Origin: Pseudomonas putida
Lineage (GTDB): Bacteria > Pseudomonadota > Gammaproteobacteria > Pseudomonadales > Pseudomonadaceae
Assembly: GCF_016406145.1 (NCBI RefSeq)
Contig: NZ_CP066306.1
Coordinates: 744,001 to 808,000 of the forward strand
Direction: 5' to 3'
Length of the DNA: 64,000 nucleotides
Part shown: piece after piece, positions 54,055-64,000 of the stretch
Layout: each line of letters begins with the position of its first letter
Numbering within the stretch: position 1 is the first letter of the stretch
Notes under the pieces: generated by a model
Seen by the model: only the letters and a program-made list of their open reading frames with translations
Databases searched by the model: none
Told to the model about the DNA's origin: nothing
Made by a program: the position numbers and the translations under genes

Positions 54055-54324
54055 ATGGCCCTCAGCGTTGAAGAAAAAGCTCAAATCGTTACCGACTTCC
54101 AGCAAGCTGCTGGTGACACTGGTAGCCCGGAAGTTCAGGTCGCTCTGCTGACCGCGAACATCAACAAGCTGCAAGGCCACTTCAAGGCCAACGGTAAAGA
54201 CCACCACTCGCGTCGTGGCCTGATCCGTATGGTTAACCAGCGTCGTAAGCTGCTGGACTACCTGAAGGGCAAAGACACCACTCGTTACAGCGCCCTGATC
54301 GGTCGCCTGGGCCTGCGTCGCTAA
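54055..54324 (+). CDS. rpsO: 30S ribosomal protein S15
   Basis: Primary binder of the 16S rRNA central domain. An 89-aa four-helix protein: [33 protein letters not shown], then [22 protein letters not shown], the rRNA-contact signature. AGGAGAAG precedes the ATG. The 146-bp gap after truB may contain its own promoter. Confidence 0.98.
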   Translation: MALSVEEKAQIVTDFQQAAGDTGSPEVQVALLTANINKLQGHFKANGKDHHSRRGLIRMVNQRRKLLDYLKGKDTTRYSALIGRLGLRR

Positions 54325-54424
54325 TAGCGGCCTGGTCAGTGGTGTGCATGGCGTGTCGCATGCTTCGCCAGCGCTGCTTGGCAGCGTTTGCGTCGGACAC
54401 GCCACGCGTATCTTCGAGGTTGGC

Positions 54425-54467
54425 AGCCTGGCAACGCCGAGCGGTTTTTTCCGCTCGGCGCCAGGCT
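54425..54467 (+). promoter_or_regulatory. long stem-loop in the rpsO-pnp intergenic region
   Basis: The inner stem CGCCGAGCGG / CCGCTCGGCG with a T6 loop is extended by AGCCTGG / CCAGGCT beyond a 3-nt bulge. In E. coli an RNase III-cleaved stem-loop before pnp mediates PNPase autoregulation; this structure is in the equivalent place, and the loop T-run could also serve termination. Confidence 0.75.
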
Positions 54468-54575
54468 CCCAGCCTCGTGTTGTATCTGGACGGTCAATGG
54501 GGCCGATTCCCCTTTCTGCCCAAGAATTCGCAAGAAACCAGTTCCCCCAGAGCCACTGAAAAAAGGTAGGAAACC

Positions 54576-56681
54576 GTGAACCCGGTAATCAAGAAATTCC
54601 AGTTCGGTCAATCGACCGTTACTCTCGAAACGGGCCGCATTGCCCGTCAGGCAACCGGCGCCGTGCTGGTTACCGTCGACAACGATGTCACCGTGCTGGT
54701 GACCGTGGTCGGTGCCAAGCAGGCCGATCCAGGCAAGGGCTTCTTCCCTCTGTCGGTCCACTACCAGGAAAAGACCTACGCCGCCGGCAAGATCCCGGGT
54801 GGCTTCTTCAAGCGCGAAGGCCGTCCTTCCGAGAAAGAGACGCTGACCTCGCGCCTGATCGACCGTCCGATCCGCCCGCTGTTCCCTGAAGGCTTCATGA
54901 ACGAAGTCCAGGTCGTCTGCACCGTGGTATCGACCAGCAAGAAGACCGATCCGGACATCGCTGCGATGATCGGTACCTCGGCTGCGCTTGCCATCTCCGG
55001 CATCCCATTCGAAGGCCCGATCGGCGCTGCCCGTGTTGCCTTCCACGAAAGCACCGGCTACCTGCTGAACCCGACTTACGAGCAGCTGGCCGCCTCGAGC
55101 CTGGACATGGTCGTTGCCGGTACTTCCGACGCCGTGCTGATGGTTGAATCGGAAGCCCAAGAGCTGACCGAAGACCAGATGCTGGGCGCTGTACTGTTCG
55201 CCCACGACGAATTCCAGGCCGTTATCCAGGCTGTCAAAGAGCTGGCTGCCGAAGCTGGCAAGCCGACCTGGGACTGGAAACCTGCCGTTGCCAACACCGA
55301 GCTGTTCAACGCCATTCGCGCTGAATTCGGCGAAGCCGTTTCGCAGGGCTACACCATCACCGTCAAGGCCGACCGCTACGCGCGCCTGGGCGAGCTGCGT
55401 GACCAGGCGATCGCCAAGTTCTCCGGTGAAGAAGGCCAGCCATCGGCCAGCGAAGTAAAAGAAATCTTCGGTGAGATCGAATACCGCACCGTTCGCGAAA
55501 ACATCGTCAACGGCAAGCCGCGTATCGATGGTCGTGACACCAAGACCGTTCGCCCGCTGAACATCGAAGTCGGCGTTCTGCCGAAGACGCACGGTTCGGC
55601 ACTGTTCACCCGTGGTGAAACCCAGGCCCTGGTCGTCGCGACCCTGGGTACTGCCCGTGACGCCCAGCTGCTGGACACCCTCGAAGGCGAGAAGAAAGAC
55701 CCCTTCATGCTGCACTACAACTTCCCGCCGTTCTCGGTGGGCGAGTGTGGTCGCATGGGCGGTGCTGGCCGTCGTGAAATCGGTCACGGCCGCCTGGCCC
55801 GCCGCTCGGTCCAGGCCATGCTGCCTGCCGCTGACGTGTTCCCGTACACCATCCGTGTGGTGTCGGAAATCACCGAGTCCAACGGTTCCAGCTCCATGGC
55901 GTCGGTCTGCGGTGCTTCCCTGGCACTGATGGATGCCGGTGTACCGATGAAGGCACCGGTAGCCGGTATCGCCATGGGCCTGGTCAAGGAAGGCGAGAAG
56001 TTCGCAGTCCTGACCGACATCCTGGGTGACGAAGACCACCTGGGCGACATGGACTTCAAGGTTGCCGGTACTGCCAAAGGCGTTACCGCACTGCAGATGG
56101 ACATCAAGATCAACGGCATCACCGAAGAGATCATGGAGATCGCCCTGGGCCAGGCCCTGGAAGCGCGCCTGAACATCCTCGGCCAGATGAACCAGATCAT
56201 TGGCCAGTCGCGTACCGAGCTGTCGGCCAACGCCCCGACCATGATCGCGATGAAGATCGACACCGACAAGATTCGTGACGTCATCGGTAAAGGCGGCGCC
56301 ACCATTCGCGCCATCTGCGAAGAGACCAAGGCTTCGATCGATATCGAAGACGATGGCTCGATCAAGATCTTCGGCGAAACCAAAGAAGCTGCAGAGGCAG
56401 CGCGTCAGCGCGTTCTGGGCATCACCGCTGAAGCCGAGATCGGCAAGATCTACGTGGGCAAGGTCGAGCGTATCGTCGACTTCGGCGCCTTCGTCAACAT
56501 CCTGCCTGGCAAGGACGGCCTGGTACACATCTCCATGCTCAGCGATGCGCGCGTAGAGAAAGTGACCGATATCCTGAAAGAAGGTCAGGAAGTCGAAGTG
56601 CTGGTACTGGACGTGGACAACCGCGGCCGTATCAAGCTGTCGATCAAAGACGTTGCCGCGGCCAAGGCCTCGGGCGTCTAA
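54576..56681 (+). CDS. pnp: polynucleotide phosphorylase
   Basis: 3'-5' phosphorolytic exoribonuclease of the degradosome, 701 aa from a GTG start with TAGGAAA upstream. Two RNase PH-like domains (first residues about 1-210, second from 310 with [16 protein letters not shown] and [14 protein letters not shown]), a helical linker, then KH ([19 protein letters not shown]) and S1 ([31 protein letters not shown]) domains. Confidence 0.98.
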   Translation: MNPVIKKFQFGQSTVTLETGRIARQATGAVLVTVDNDVTVLVTVVGAKQADPGKGFFPLSVHYQEKTYAAGKIPGGFFKREGRPSEKETLTSRLIDRPIRPLFPEGFMNEVQVVCTVVSTSKKTDPDIAAMIGTSAALAISGIPFEGPIGAARVAFHESTGYLLNPTYEQLAASSLDMVVAGTSDAVLMVESEAQELTEDQMLGAVLFAHDEFQAVIQAVKELAAEAGKPTWDWKPAVANTELFNAIRAEFGEAVSQGYTITVKADRYARLGELRDQAIAKFSGEEGQPSASEVKEIFGEIEYRTVRENIVNGKPRIDGRDTKTVRPLNIEVGVLPKTHGSALFTRGETQALVVATLGTARDAQLLDTLEGEKKDPFMLHYNFPPFSVGECGRMGGAGRREIGHGRLARRSVQAMLPAADVFPYTIRVVSEITESNGSSSMASVCGASLALMDAGVPMKAPVAGIAMGLVKEGEKFAVLTDILGDEDHLGDMDFKVAGTAKGVTALQMDIKINGITEEIMEIALGQALEARLNILGQMNQIIGQSRTELSANAPTMIAMKIDTDKIRDVIGKGGATIRAICEETKASIDIEDDGSIKIFGETKEAAEAARQRVLGITAEAEIGKIYVGKVERIVDFGAFVNILPGKDGLVHISMLSDARVEKVTDILKEGQEVEVLVLDVDNRGRIKLSIKDVAAAKASGV

Positions 56682-56704
56682 GCGACCTGCAACGTTGTAC
56701 GAGA

Positions 56705-56729
56705 AGGGCCCCTTAGTGGGCCCTTTTTT
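56705..56729 (+). terminator. pnp terminator
   Basis: AGGGCCC / GGGCCCT stem with a 6-nt loop and a T-run, 24 bp after the pnp stop. Confidence 0.92.
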
Positions 56730-56946
56730 ATTGGCTGTACGGAACCTTTTGCACACTTGCATCTTGCACGCAGATTTACCTCGCAGGTTGCAAATTGCAC
56801 GATCAACCATTTGCCGGGTATTGCATAAATCGTTGATTTATAAAAAAAAAATAGATAATCAAAACCTGGCACAGCCCGTGCAACTACCTTCATATCTGCC
56901 GCCAGGACATACGGCGCAGACCTTTCGAAAAACAGGAGTGACTCAC

Positions 56947-57300
56947 ATGAAGAAGTTCGCCATTGCTGCCGCTACTGCTACCGCCCTGACCCTGACCATG
57001 GCTAATGGCGCGTTCGCCGCCGAGCCTGTTCAGGCTCCAGTCATGCTGGCTGCCAACGACACTGTGGACAACATGCAACAGGAAGGCTCCGACACTTGGA
57101 TCACCACCAAAGTCAAAGCTGACCTGATGACTGAAAAAGGCGTTCCAGGCACTGACATCAAAGTCGAAACCAGCCAAGGCGTCGTTTCGCTGTCTTCTGA
57201 CGTGAAGGTCACTGACTCTCAGAAAGAAACAGCGGTACGCATTGCCAAGAACATCAAGGGCGTCAAGAGCGTCATGTCTGATGGTCTGAAGTCCGAATAA
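56947..57300 (+). CDS. periplasmic BON-domain protein (OsmY-like)
   Basis: A 117-aa exported protein: signal peptide MKKFAIAAATATALTLTMANGAFA, then one BON domain (DTWITTKVKADLMTEKGVPGTDIKVETSQGVVSLSSDV, then AVRIAKNIKGVKSV). BON proteins are associated with envelope stress and phospholipid binding. The upstream 56730-56946 region is unusually AT-rich with a run of nine A residues, likely its stress promoter. Confidence 0.9.
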   Translation: MKKFAIAAATATALTLTMANGAFAAEPVQAPVMLAANDTVDNMQQEGSDTWITTKVKADLMTEKGVPGTDIKVETSQGVVSLSSDVKVTDSQKETAVRIAKNIKGVKSVMSDGLKSE

Positions 57301-57343
57301 GGAATGTCCCGTCGGCCAAAAGGACTTGGCCACCATTCACAAG

Positions 57344-57369
57344 AGCCCCGGCCTAGGCCGGGGCTTTTT
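57344..57369 (+). terminator. terminator of the BON gene
   Basis: AGCCCCGGCC-TA-type perfect inverted repeat AGCCCCGGCCTAGGCCGGGG followed by CTTTTT. Confidence 0.92.
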
Positions 57370-57377
57370 ATTACCGC

Positions 57378-57680
57378 TCAATTCACTGGGTTACGCGCGA
57401 TAACGTCGCTTTCAAAACACTCCTGCTCGGCAATGAGTGGCTCTACCAGGGGGCGGCTGTCACGAAAGTGCGCAGTGCGGGTATGCGCTTCATACGCCTC
57501 GTCGTCACGGTAGATTTCGTACAGGTAGATGACCTCCGGATCGACCCGGTCTTGTGACACATCGAACACCAGGCACCCGGGTTCCGTGGCCACGGACGCG
57601 GCAGCGTTTACTTGGATGGCGGTGAGAAATTGATCGGCGCAACCGGGCTTGACGCGCGTCTTGATGAACAGGCTATACAC
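57378..57680 (-). CDS. ABM-domain putative quinol monooxygenase
   Basis: A 100-aa dimeric alpha/beta-barrel protein of the antibiotic biosynthesis monooxygenase family: FIKTRVKPGCADQFLTAI, ATEPGCLVFDVSQD, YLYEIYRDDEAYEAHTRTAHF. A GTG start at 57680 with AGGAG 6 nt upstream is preferred over an upstream codon at 57707. Substrate unknown. Divergent from a VOC-family gene, with two palindromes between them. Confidence 0.87.
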   Translation of the reverse strand: MYSLFIKTRVKPGCADQFLTAIQVNAAASVATEPGCLVFDVSQDRVDPEVIYLYEIYRDDEAYEAHTRTAHFRDSRPLVEPLIAEQECFESDVIARNPVN

Positions 57681-57700
57681 ATGAAGCTCCTTTTGTTTTA

Positions 57701-57724
57701 AATTCATTAATGAATTGTATACAA
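57701..57724. promoter_or_regulatory. two adjacent perfect palindromes in a divergent promoter region
   Basis: AATTCATTAATGAATT (57701-57716) and TTGTATACAA (57715-57724), sharing two bases, lie between the divergent ABM and VOC genes. TTGTATACAA is the type of site used by GntR-like regulators; no regulator gene is next to it. Confidence 0.6.
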
Positions 57725-57740
57725 AAATGGAGTTGCGCTA

Positions 57741-58154
57741 ATGTCTGAATTACCTGCACGCCCCGGTCGTCTCAATGGCCTGCGCCATATCGCCCTGCTG
57801 GTGCCCAACCTTGAAGAGTGCGAGCGTTTCTATGTCGATGTGCTGGGCATGGAGGTGTTGAATCGGGCCAACGAGGATCTGGTCTACTTGACGTGTGGTA
57901 ACGACAACCTCTCGCTGGGGCGGGGGGCAGGGGCTGCCAATGGCCTGCAGACTCTGGATCACTACGGCTTCATCGTCGACAGCGTGGAGGAATTGGAGGC
58001 CTGGTATCAGTACTTCAAGGCTTGTGGGGTGACCTTGCTGGACCGGCCCTTCAATCATGGGGATGGCGCGCGCAGCTTCCACTTGCTGGACCCGGCAGGC
58101 AACAAGGTGCAGCCGCTGTACCACCCGGCGGTATCCGGGCAGCGGCTTTCGTAG
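57741..58154 (+). CDS. VOC family (glyoxalase/dioxygenase-like) protein
   Basis: A 137-aa metalloenzyme-fold protein: LRHIALLVPNLEECERFYVDVLGMEVLNR is a typical first beta-alpha-beta module with a metal His, and FIVDSVEELEAWYQYFKACGV plus FHLLDPAGNKVQPLYHP completes the second. Substrate is not readable. GGAG lies about 8 nt upstream. Possibly co-controlled with the divergent ABM gene. Confidence 0.88.
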   Translation: MSELPARPGRLNGLRHIALLVPNLEECERFYVDVLGMEVLNRANEDLVYLTCGNDNLSLGRGAGAANGLQTLDHYGFIVDSVEELEAWYQYFKACGVTLLDRPFNHGDGARSFHLLDPAGNKVQPLYHPAVSGQRLS

Positions 58155-58264
58155 GAGCGACCTTGCGTCGCGAAAGGGCTGCGCAGCAGTCCCAGGATAT
58201 CTGTGGCGGCGCCGATATCCTGGGGCCGCTTTGCGGCCCTTTCGCGACGCAAGGCCGCTCCTAC
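58151..58264. repeat. paired inverted REP palindrome
   Basis: GTAGGAGCGACCTTGCGTCG at the left and CGACGCAAGGCCGCTCCTAC at the right form an almost perfect long inverted repeat with nested arms (GATATC-containing centre). It lies between convergent genes. Confidence 0.85.
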
Positions 58265-58288
58265 AGGGCGCGTCAGGGCAGACATTGT

Positions 58289-61225
58289 TTACTCAGCATC
58301 CAGATGCATCGGCGTAATCACCCGGCCATCTTTTTCAGCCTGTCCAAGGCTTGTATCAATGAAATACACCCGGTCATCCTCAAGCTTGCCCTTGTCGACC
58401 AGGTAGTCCTTGATACTGCTGGCCCGCTCCTGGCCCAGCGTGCGCAGCAATGCGGCACTTTCGGCCCATGATTTGATTACCGCCTCGCGCAGCCTGGCGG
58501 TGCGCTCCTCGCGGCTCAGCTGTTCCCAGTCGGCCGGCGGTTGCTGTTTCAGACGGGTACGGTAGATGCCTTCGAGCATGGCCGGTTTGTCGCTGTCGTC
58601 GACCACCAGCATGGAGGCGTTGGCCGGAACCTTATCGCCACGGCGTTGCAGGATCTTGTACCAGGTGGCCTGATACTCCCGCTCCAGGCGCTGCTGAGCG
58701 AGCAGTGGGCCATCACTGCTCTGGGCACTGGTGCCCTCGATTTCCAGGCGCAGTTCGGGGCGCTCTTTGAGGGCCGAGGCGAGTTTGTTCAGGGCCGATT
58801 GCGCATCGCCACTGAGCTCGCTGGAACCTGGGGCGAACGATACGTTGCCGAGGTCTTGCGAGCCGCCGCCGGCAATCAACCCGCCGATGAACTTGAACGG
58901 TGCCTGCGCTGCACGCAGTACCAGGTTGCGCAATGTCTGCCAGACGATAGGCATTACGCTGAACTGCGGGTTGTTGAGGTCGCCGGTCACGGGCAGCTCG
59001 ATCGAGATCTTGCCCTCGGTGTCTTTAAGCAGCGCGACCGCCAGGCGGATGGGCAGGTCGACTGCATCCGGGCTATCGACCTTCTCACCCAGCTGCAATT
59101 GCTCGACCACCAGCTTGTTCTCGGCCTTCAATTGGCCATTGGTGATCAGGTAGTGCAGGTCGAGGTTCAGACGGCCCTTGCGGATACGGAAGCCGGCGAA
59201 CTTGCCAGAATAGGGCGTCAGCGTGGTCAGCTCGACACGTTTGAAGCTGGTGGCGATATCCAGGCTTGCCATCGGGTTGAACGGGTTGAGCGCGCCTTTG
59301 ATGGTGACCGGTGCATAACGGTCGACCTTGCCCTTGATGTCGACCTTGGCCGGCGCCGGCTTGCGGTTGTCGATGGTGCCGATCTGGCCGTTGAGCTGTT
59401 GCACCGCCGTGGCGAAGTTAGGTGTCAGGGTGAGGTCGGCAAAGTTTGCTGAACCATCGTTGATGCTGATCTGCCCGATGCGGATGCCCAGCGGTTTGCT
59501 GCCCGGGGTGCTGGCCGGCTTGGCTTGGCTTTGCACGGGGCCATCGGCAGGCTGCGGGATCAGCAGGTCATCGACATTGGTGGTGCGGTCTTCGTTGATG
59601 ATGAAGCGCGCATAAGGCTGCAGCAGGGTTACCTTGTCGATCGACAGGGCGTCACCGTGCACATAGGCCAGGCCGTCCACATTCACCTGTTGCCATTTGA
59701 CGAAGTCGCGGTTTTTGATGGTGTCCAGGGTGTGCAACTGGTTGACCTGCGCCTTGCCGGCCACGGTGAAGGCCAGTGGCTCGGTGCCTTTGAGGTCGAC
59801 CTTGAGGTCGCTGGCAAGCATGCCGCTACGCAGCTCCAGGCGGATGAACGGGCTGATATAGGCCTGCGCAATACGCAAATCGATGTCGCGTGTGCTGACA
59901 TCGAGCCTGGCGCTGACCGGCGCCAGGTTGACCTCGCCACTGGCCTGCAGTTTGCCCTGCTTGCCAATGCCGGTGTCGAGCTTGAGGGTGAAGGGCGACT
60001 GGTTGAGGCTGTCGAAGCCCTGAAGGTCGACGTTCAGAGGCCCAACGTCCAGCGCAACCGGTTCTTTCTGGCTACGGTCGGCCAGGTGCACCTGATAATT
60101 GCGCAGCTGAACGTCCTTGAGTAGCACTTGCCATGGCTTGCCCGGTTCCTTGGCTGCTTTGTCGTCGGGAGCCGGTTCGGCGGCGGCCGGCTCTGCCTTT
60201 TCCGTCGGGGTGGGCTTGGCCGGCTCGCTGGCGAAGAGTTTCTGCCAGTCGAGTTGGCCGTCCTGCTCCAGGGCGGCCCAGGTTTCCAGTTTTTCACTGC
60301 GGATCTTGCCCACGGTAACCAGCTGTTTGGCCAGGTCGATGCTGGTTTCGCTGACATCGAGGCTTGCCAGGCGCACCAGTGGGCGGCCATCTGGCGCCTT
60401 TATGGCGAATGGCGCGACACGTACCGAGGTGTTGTCCAGCAGCAGCTCGGTTTCCTTGGACAGGTTGAGCGTGTAGTGCGTGTCGAGGTTGACCACGCCG
60501 TCCTCCAGCACCAGCGGCACGGCATCGCGAACGTAGGGCCAGAACAGCTTCATCTTGCCGTCGGTGATTTTCAGTGTGCCCTTTGAAGCGATTGGCGCAA
60601 GGCTCAAGGTGCCGTTCCAGTCGATGCGCCCACCGTTAGGGCCCAATGCCACCAACGTCATGTCAGCGTTGTCGTCCGGTAACGTGCTGAGGTTCTTAAG
60701 CTCCAGGTTCATGTCGTCGTAGATGAACTCGATCGGCTCGCTTGGGCGCTGGTCGGCAAAGTGCAGGTAGCCTGCGCTGAGCTTGATGCTGCCGATGCGT
60801 AAGGGGAACGGGTCGGATGCAGGCTCTTCAGGCTTGGGTTCGCTGGCTGGCAGCTTGAACAGTTGGGTGAGGTTGAGCGTGCCGTCCTTGGCGAACAGCA
60901 CTTCGTTTCGGGGTTTGTCGAGTTCGATCGCCTGCAGGTGCAGGGCGCCGCTCCACAGGCTGTCGAGCGCAAGGTTCGCATAGAGCCGCTCAAAACCTAC
61001 CTGTTCCTTGCCCGGTTCGCCGATCTGCAGGCCCCACAGCGTCAGCTCGAGGCTGAACGGGTTGAGCTCGATACGCTGAAGGTTCGCCGGCAGTGTGGCG
61101 TATTGCGCCAACTGCTGGTTGGCGATGCGCAGGGCAACGCCAGGAACGATGAGGAAGCCAAGCAGGCTGTAGAGGGCCACGAGAGCCAACAGGGCGCCCA
61201 GGGCGCGAGTCAATCCTTTGTACAT
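58289..61225 (-). CDS. DUF748 / AsmA-like envelope protein
   Basis: A 978-aa protein with one N-terminal membrane helix (ALGALLALVALYSLLGFLIVPGVAL) followed by a long beta-rich periplasmic region with repeats such as LNLTQLFKLP, ADLTLTPNF and a C-terminal segment (LNKLASALKERPELRLEIEG) resembling OmpA-C-like folds. DUF748 proteins belong to the AsmA-like superfamily thought to act in envelope lipid transport. No operon partner is evident. Confidence 0.85.
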   Translation of the reverse strand: MYKGLTRALGALLALVALYSLLGFLIVPGVALRIANQQLAQYATLPANLQRIELNPFSLELTLWGLQIGEPGKEQVGFERLYANLALDSLWSGALHLQAIELDKPRNEVLFAKDGTLNLTQLFKLPASEPKPEEPASDPFPLRIGSIKLSAGYLHFADQRPSEPIEFIYDDMNLELKNLSTLPDDNADMTLVALGPNGGRIDWNGTLSLAPIASKGTLKITDGKMKLFWPYVRDAVPLVLEDGVVNLDTHYTLNLSKETELLLDNTSVRVAPFAIKAPDGRPLVRLASLDVSETSIDLAKQLVTVGKIRSEKLETWAALEQDGQLDWQKLFASEPAKPTPTEKAEPAAAEPAPDDKAAKEPGKPWQVLLKDVQLRNYQVHLADRSQKEPVALDVGPLNVDLQGFDSLNQSPFTLKLDTGIGKQGKLQASGEVNLAPVSARLDVSTRDIDLRIAQAYISPFIRLELRSGMLASDLKVDLKGTEPLAFTVAGKAQVNQLHTLDTIKNRDFVKWQQVNVDGLAYVHGDALSIDKVTLLQPYARFIINEDRTTNVDDLLIPQPADGPVQSQAKPASTPGSKPLGIRIGQISINDGSANFADLTLTPNFATAVQQLNGQIGTIDNRKPAPAKVDIKGKVDRYAPVTIKGALNPFNPMASLDIATSFKRVELTTLTPYSGKFAGFRIRKGRLNLDLHYLITNGQLKAENKLVVEQLQLGEKVDSPDAVDLPIRLAVALLKDTEGKISIELPVTGDLNNPQFSVMPIVWQTLRNLVLRAAQAPFKFIGGLIAGGGSQDLGNVSFAPGSSELSGDAQSALNKLASALKERPELRLEIEGTSAQSSDGPLLAQQRLEREYQATWYKILQRRGDKVPANASMLVVDDSDKPAMLEGIYRTRLKQQPPADWEQLSREERTARLREAVIKSWAESAALLRTLGQERASSIKDYLVDKGKLEDDRVYFIDTSLGQAEKDGRVITPMHLDAE

Positions 61226-61305
61226 GTGTCGCTTCGTCTGTCCAGGCAGGAGAGCTTGGAGTATGGCAGGTTAAATCGGTTCCGCTGGGGGCAAGGCATT
61301 TGCAC

Positions 61306-62175
61306 TCACTCGATCCCCATGCGCCTTTTGGCGCGATGCGCCGAACCGTCGCGCATGGCCCAACGCAGTACCGGGGCGGTGCGGTTTAGCCCCAAACGGA
61401 TCATGCGCTGCTGCAGCGGGCCCTGATGCAGGCCGAGCATGGCCTGGGCCCAGGCCGGCAACAGGTCGATACCCGCTTGCAGCATCAACCTGCCAACCGG
61501 CTCGGCAAGACGGCTCGGTGCAGGGGCCTGAAGCAGGATCTCGATCACTTCCAGGCTGCGCGCGTCGCAGTGCAATTGAGGACGCATACGCTGCAGGTAC
61601 TCGTCGACCTGCTGGCATGAGCGGGGTACGTTGCGGGCACCAAGGCGTTCGGCGATCAGGGCGATCTCATCGTAATAGGCATCCTGCTCGGCGCGTGACA
61701 GCTGCGGGTCGCGATAGCGCAGGTGGGCTGCGAGGAAGCTGCTGACTTCGGCCACATGTACCCAGGTCAGCAGATCGGGGTCGCTGGCGGCGTATGGACG
61801 GCCATCGGGCGCAGTCCCGGTCACTTGCAGGTGAATGGTGCGCACCTTGTCGATCAGCCACTCGGCGTCACGGGTCGAGCCGAATGTCGTACCCGAAATG
61901 AATTGGCTGGTGCGACGCAAGCGGCCGAGCAGGTCCTGGCGAAAGTTGGAGTGATCCCAAACGCCCGCCAGTGCCAGCGGGTGCAGCAGTTGCAGCATCA
62001 GAGCGCTGATACCGCCAACCAGCATGCTGGGGAAATCGCCATGCACCCGCCAGCTCATGCTGTGCGGGCCGAACAGGCCGGGGTCACCTTTGGGGGATTC
62101 CAGGTCGAGCTGGCCGAGGGCCAGCCCGGTGAGGCTCATGACCTGGATTTCGATACGGCGGCGTAGGGCTTCCAT
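61306..62175 (-). CDS. MpaB/DUF2236 family protein (oxygenase-like)
   Basis: A 289-aa helical protein with GLFGPHSMSWRVHGDFPSMLVGGISALMLQLLHPLALAGVWDHS and FGSTRDAEWLIDKVRTIH, the signature of the MpaB/rubber-oxygenase-like DUF2236 family. His residues in HPLALAG and the later WVHVAE are probable haem or metal ligands. Substrate unknown. Confidence 0.87.
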   Translation of the reverse strand: MEALRRRIEIQVMSLTGLALGQLDLESPKGDPGLFGPHSMSWRVHGDFPSMLVGGISALMLQLLHPLALAGVWDHSNFRQDLLGRLRRTSQFISGTTFGSTRDAEWLIDKVRTIHLQVTGTAPDGRPYAASDPDLLTWVHVAEVSSFLAAHLRYRDPQLSRAEQDAYYDEIALIAERLGARNVPRSCQQVDEYLQRMRPQLHCDARSLEVIEILLQAPAPSRLAEPVGRLMLQAGIDLLPAWAQAMLGLHQGPLQQRMIRLGLNRTAPVLRWAMRDGSAHRAKRRMGIE

Positions 62176-62217
62176 GGTGACCTGTCGTTCAGGGCGGCCA
62201 TGAACAGGTGCCGCCGG

Positions 62218-64000
<1,783 letters not shown>

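Overview
This window is a chromosomal segment of a Pseudomonas, most probably of the P. putida group. The base composition is GC-rich, and the core gene order is typical of that group: lldPD-dld, lldR, smpB, ratA, bamE, fur, recN, grpE-dnaK-dnaJ-dapB, carAB-greA, rlmE-ftsH-folP-glmM-tpiA-secG, two tRNAs, rimP-nusA-infB-rbfA-truB-rpsO-pnp, and acs. REP palindromes of Pseudomonas type are scattered through it. Family assignments come from reading motifs and recalled family features; no database search was run.

Layout. Positions 1-1701 hold the end of a TolC-like outer-membrane protein gene and a stand-alone APS kinase gene (cysC). Positions about 1800-14856 form an accessory island, visibly AT-richer in places, packed with defence-type genes. 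From left to right it carries: (i) a DUF2075 helicase/NTPase with an N-terminal nuclease-like region, paired with a MazG-type pyrophosphohydrolase; (ii) an intact C5 cytosine methyltransferase converging on a decayed vsr gene; (iii) a translationally coupled DUF262-HEPN pair; (iv) the 3' stump of a second C5 methyltransferase converging on an intact vsr; (v) a GHKL ATPase fused to a PD-(D/E)XK-like domain; (vi) an McrB-N-like/DUF3883 predicted nuclease; (vii) a tyrosine recombinase with a 4-bp-overlapping small partner gene. A 284-bp element stands directly upstream of the recombinase and recurs as a direct repeat 6.03 kb away, exactly where the second methyltransferase is cut off.

Positions 14857-19321 surround ssrA (tmRNA, minus strand). 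Three copies of a two-gene DUF6124-DUF3077 unit flank it, two of them in a 914-bp tandem duplication. Each unit is preceded by a roughly 104-nt hairpin leader whose arms show compensatory base changes, a candidate cis-regulatory RNA.

Positions 19322-64000 are conserved core genome: lactate utilisation with an LldR operator; trans-translation (smpB); iron control (fur); the heat-shock chaperone operon with a readable sigma-32 promoter; lysine and carbamoyl-phosphate synthesis; cell-envelope and protein quality control (ftsH, secG, glmM); the translation and RNA-turnover superoperon from initiator tRNA to pnp; and a set of smaller genes (BON protein, ABM monooxygenase, VOC protein, DUF748, MpaB/DUF2236) before acs, which runs off the right edge.

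The most noteworthy items are the remodelled restriction-type island (two methyltransferase-vsr modules that have each lost the opposite half), the 284-bp mobile-element-associated repeat, and the covarying leader RNA upstream of the DUF6124 genes.
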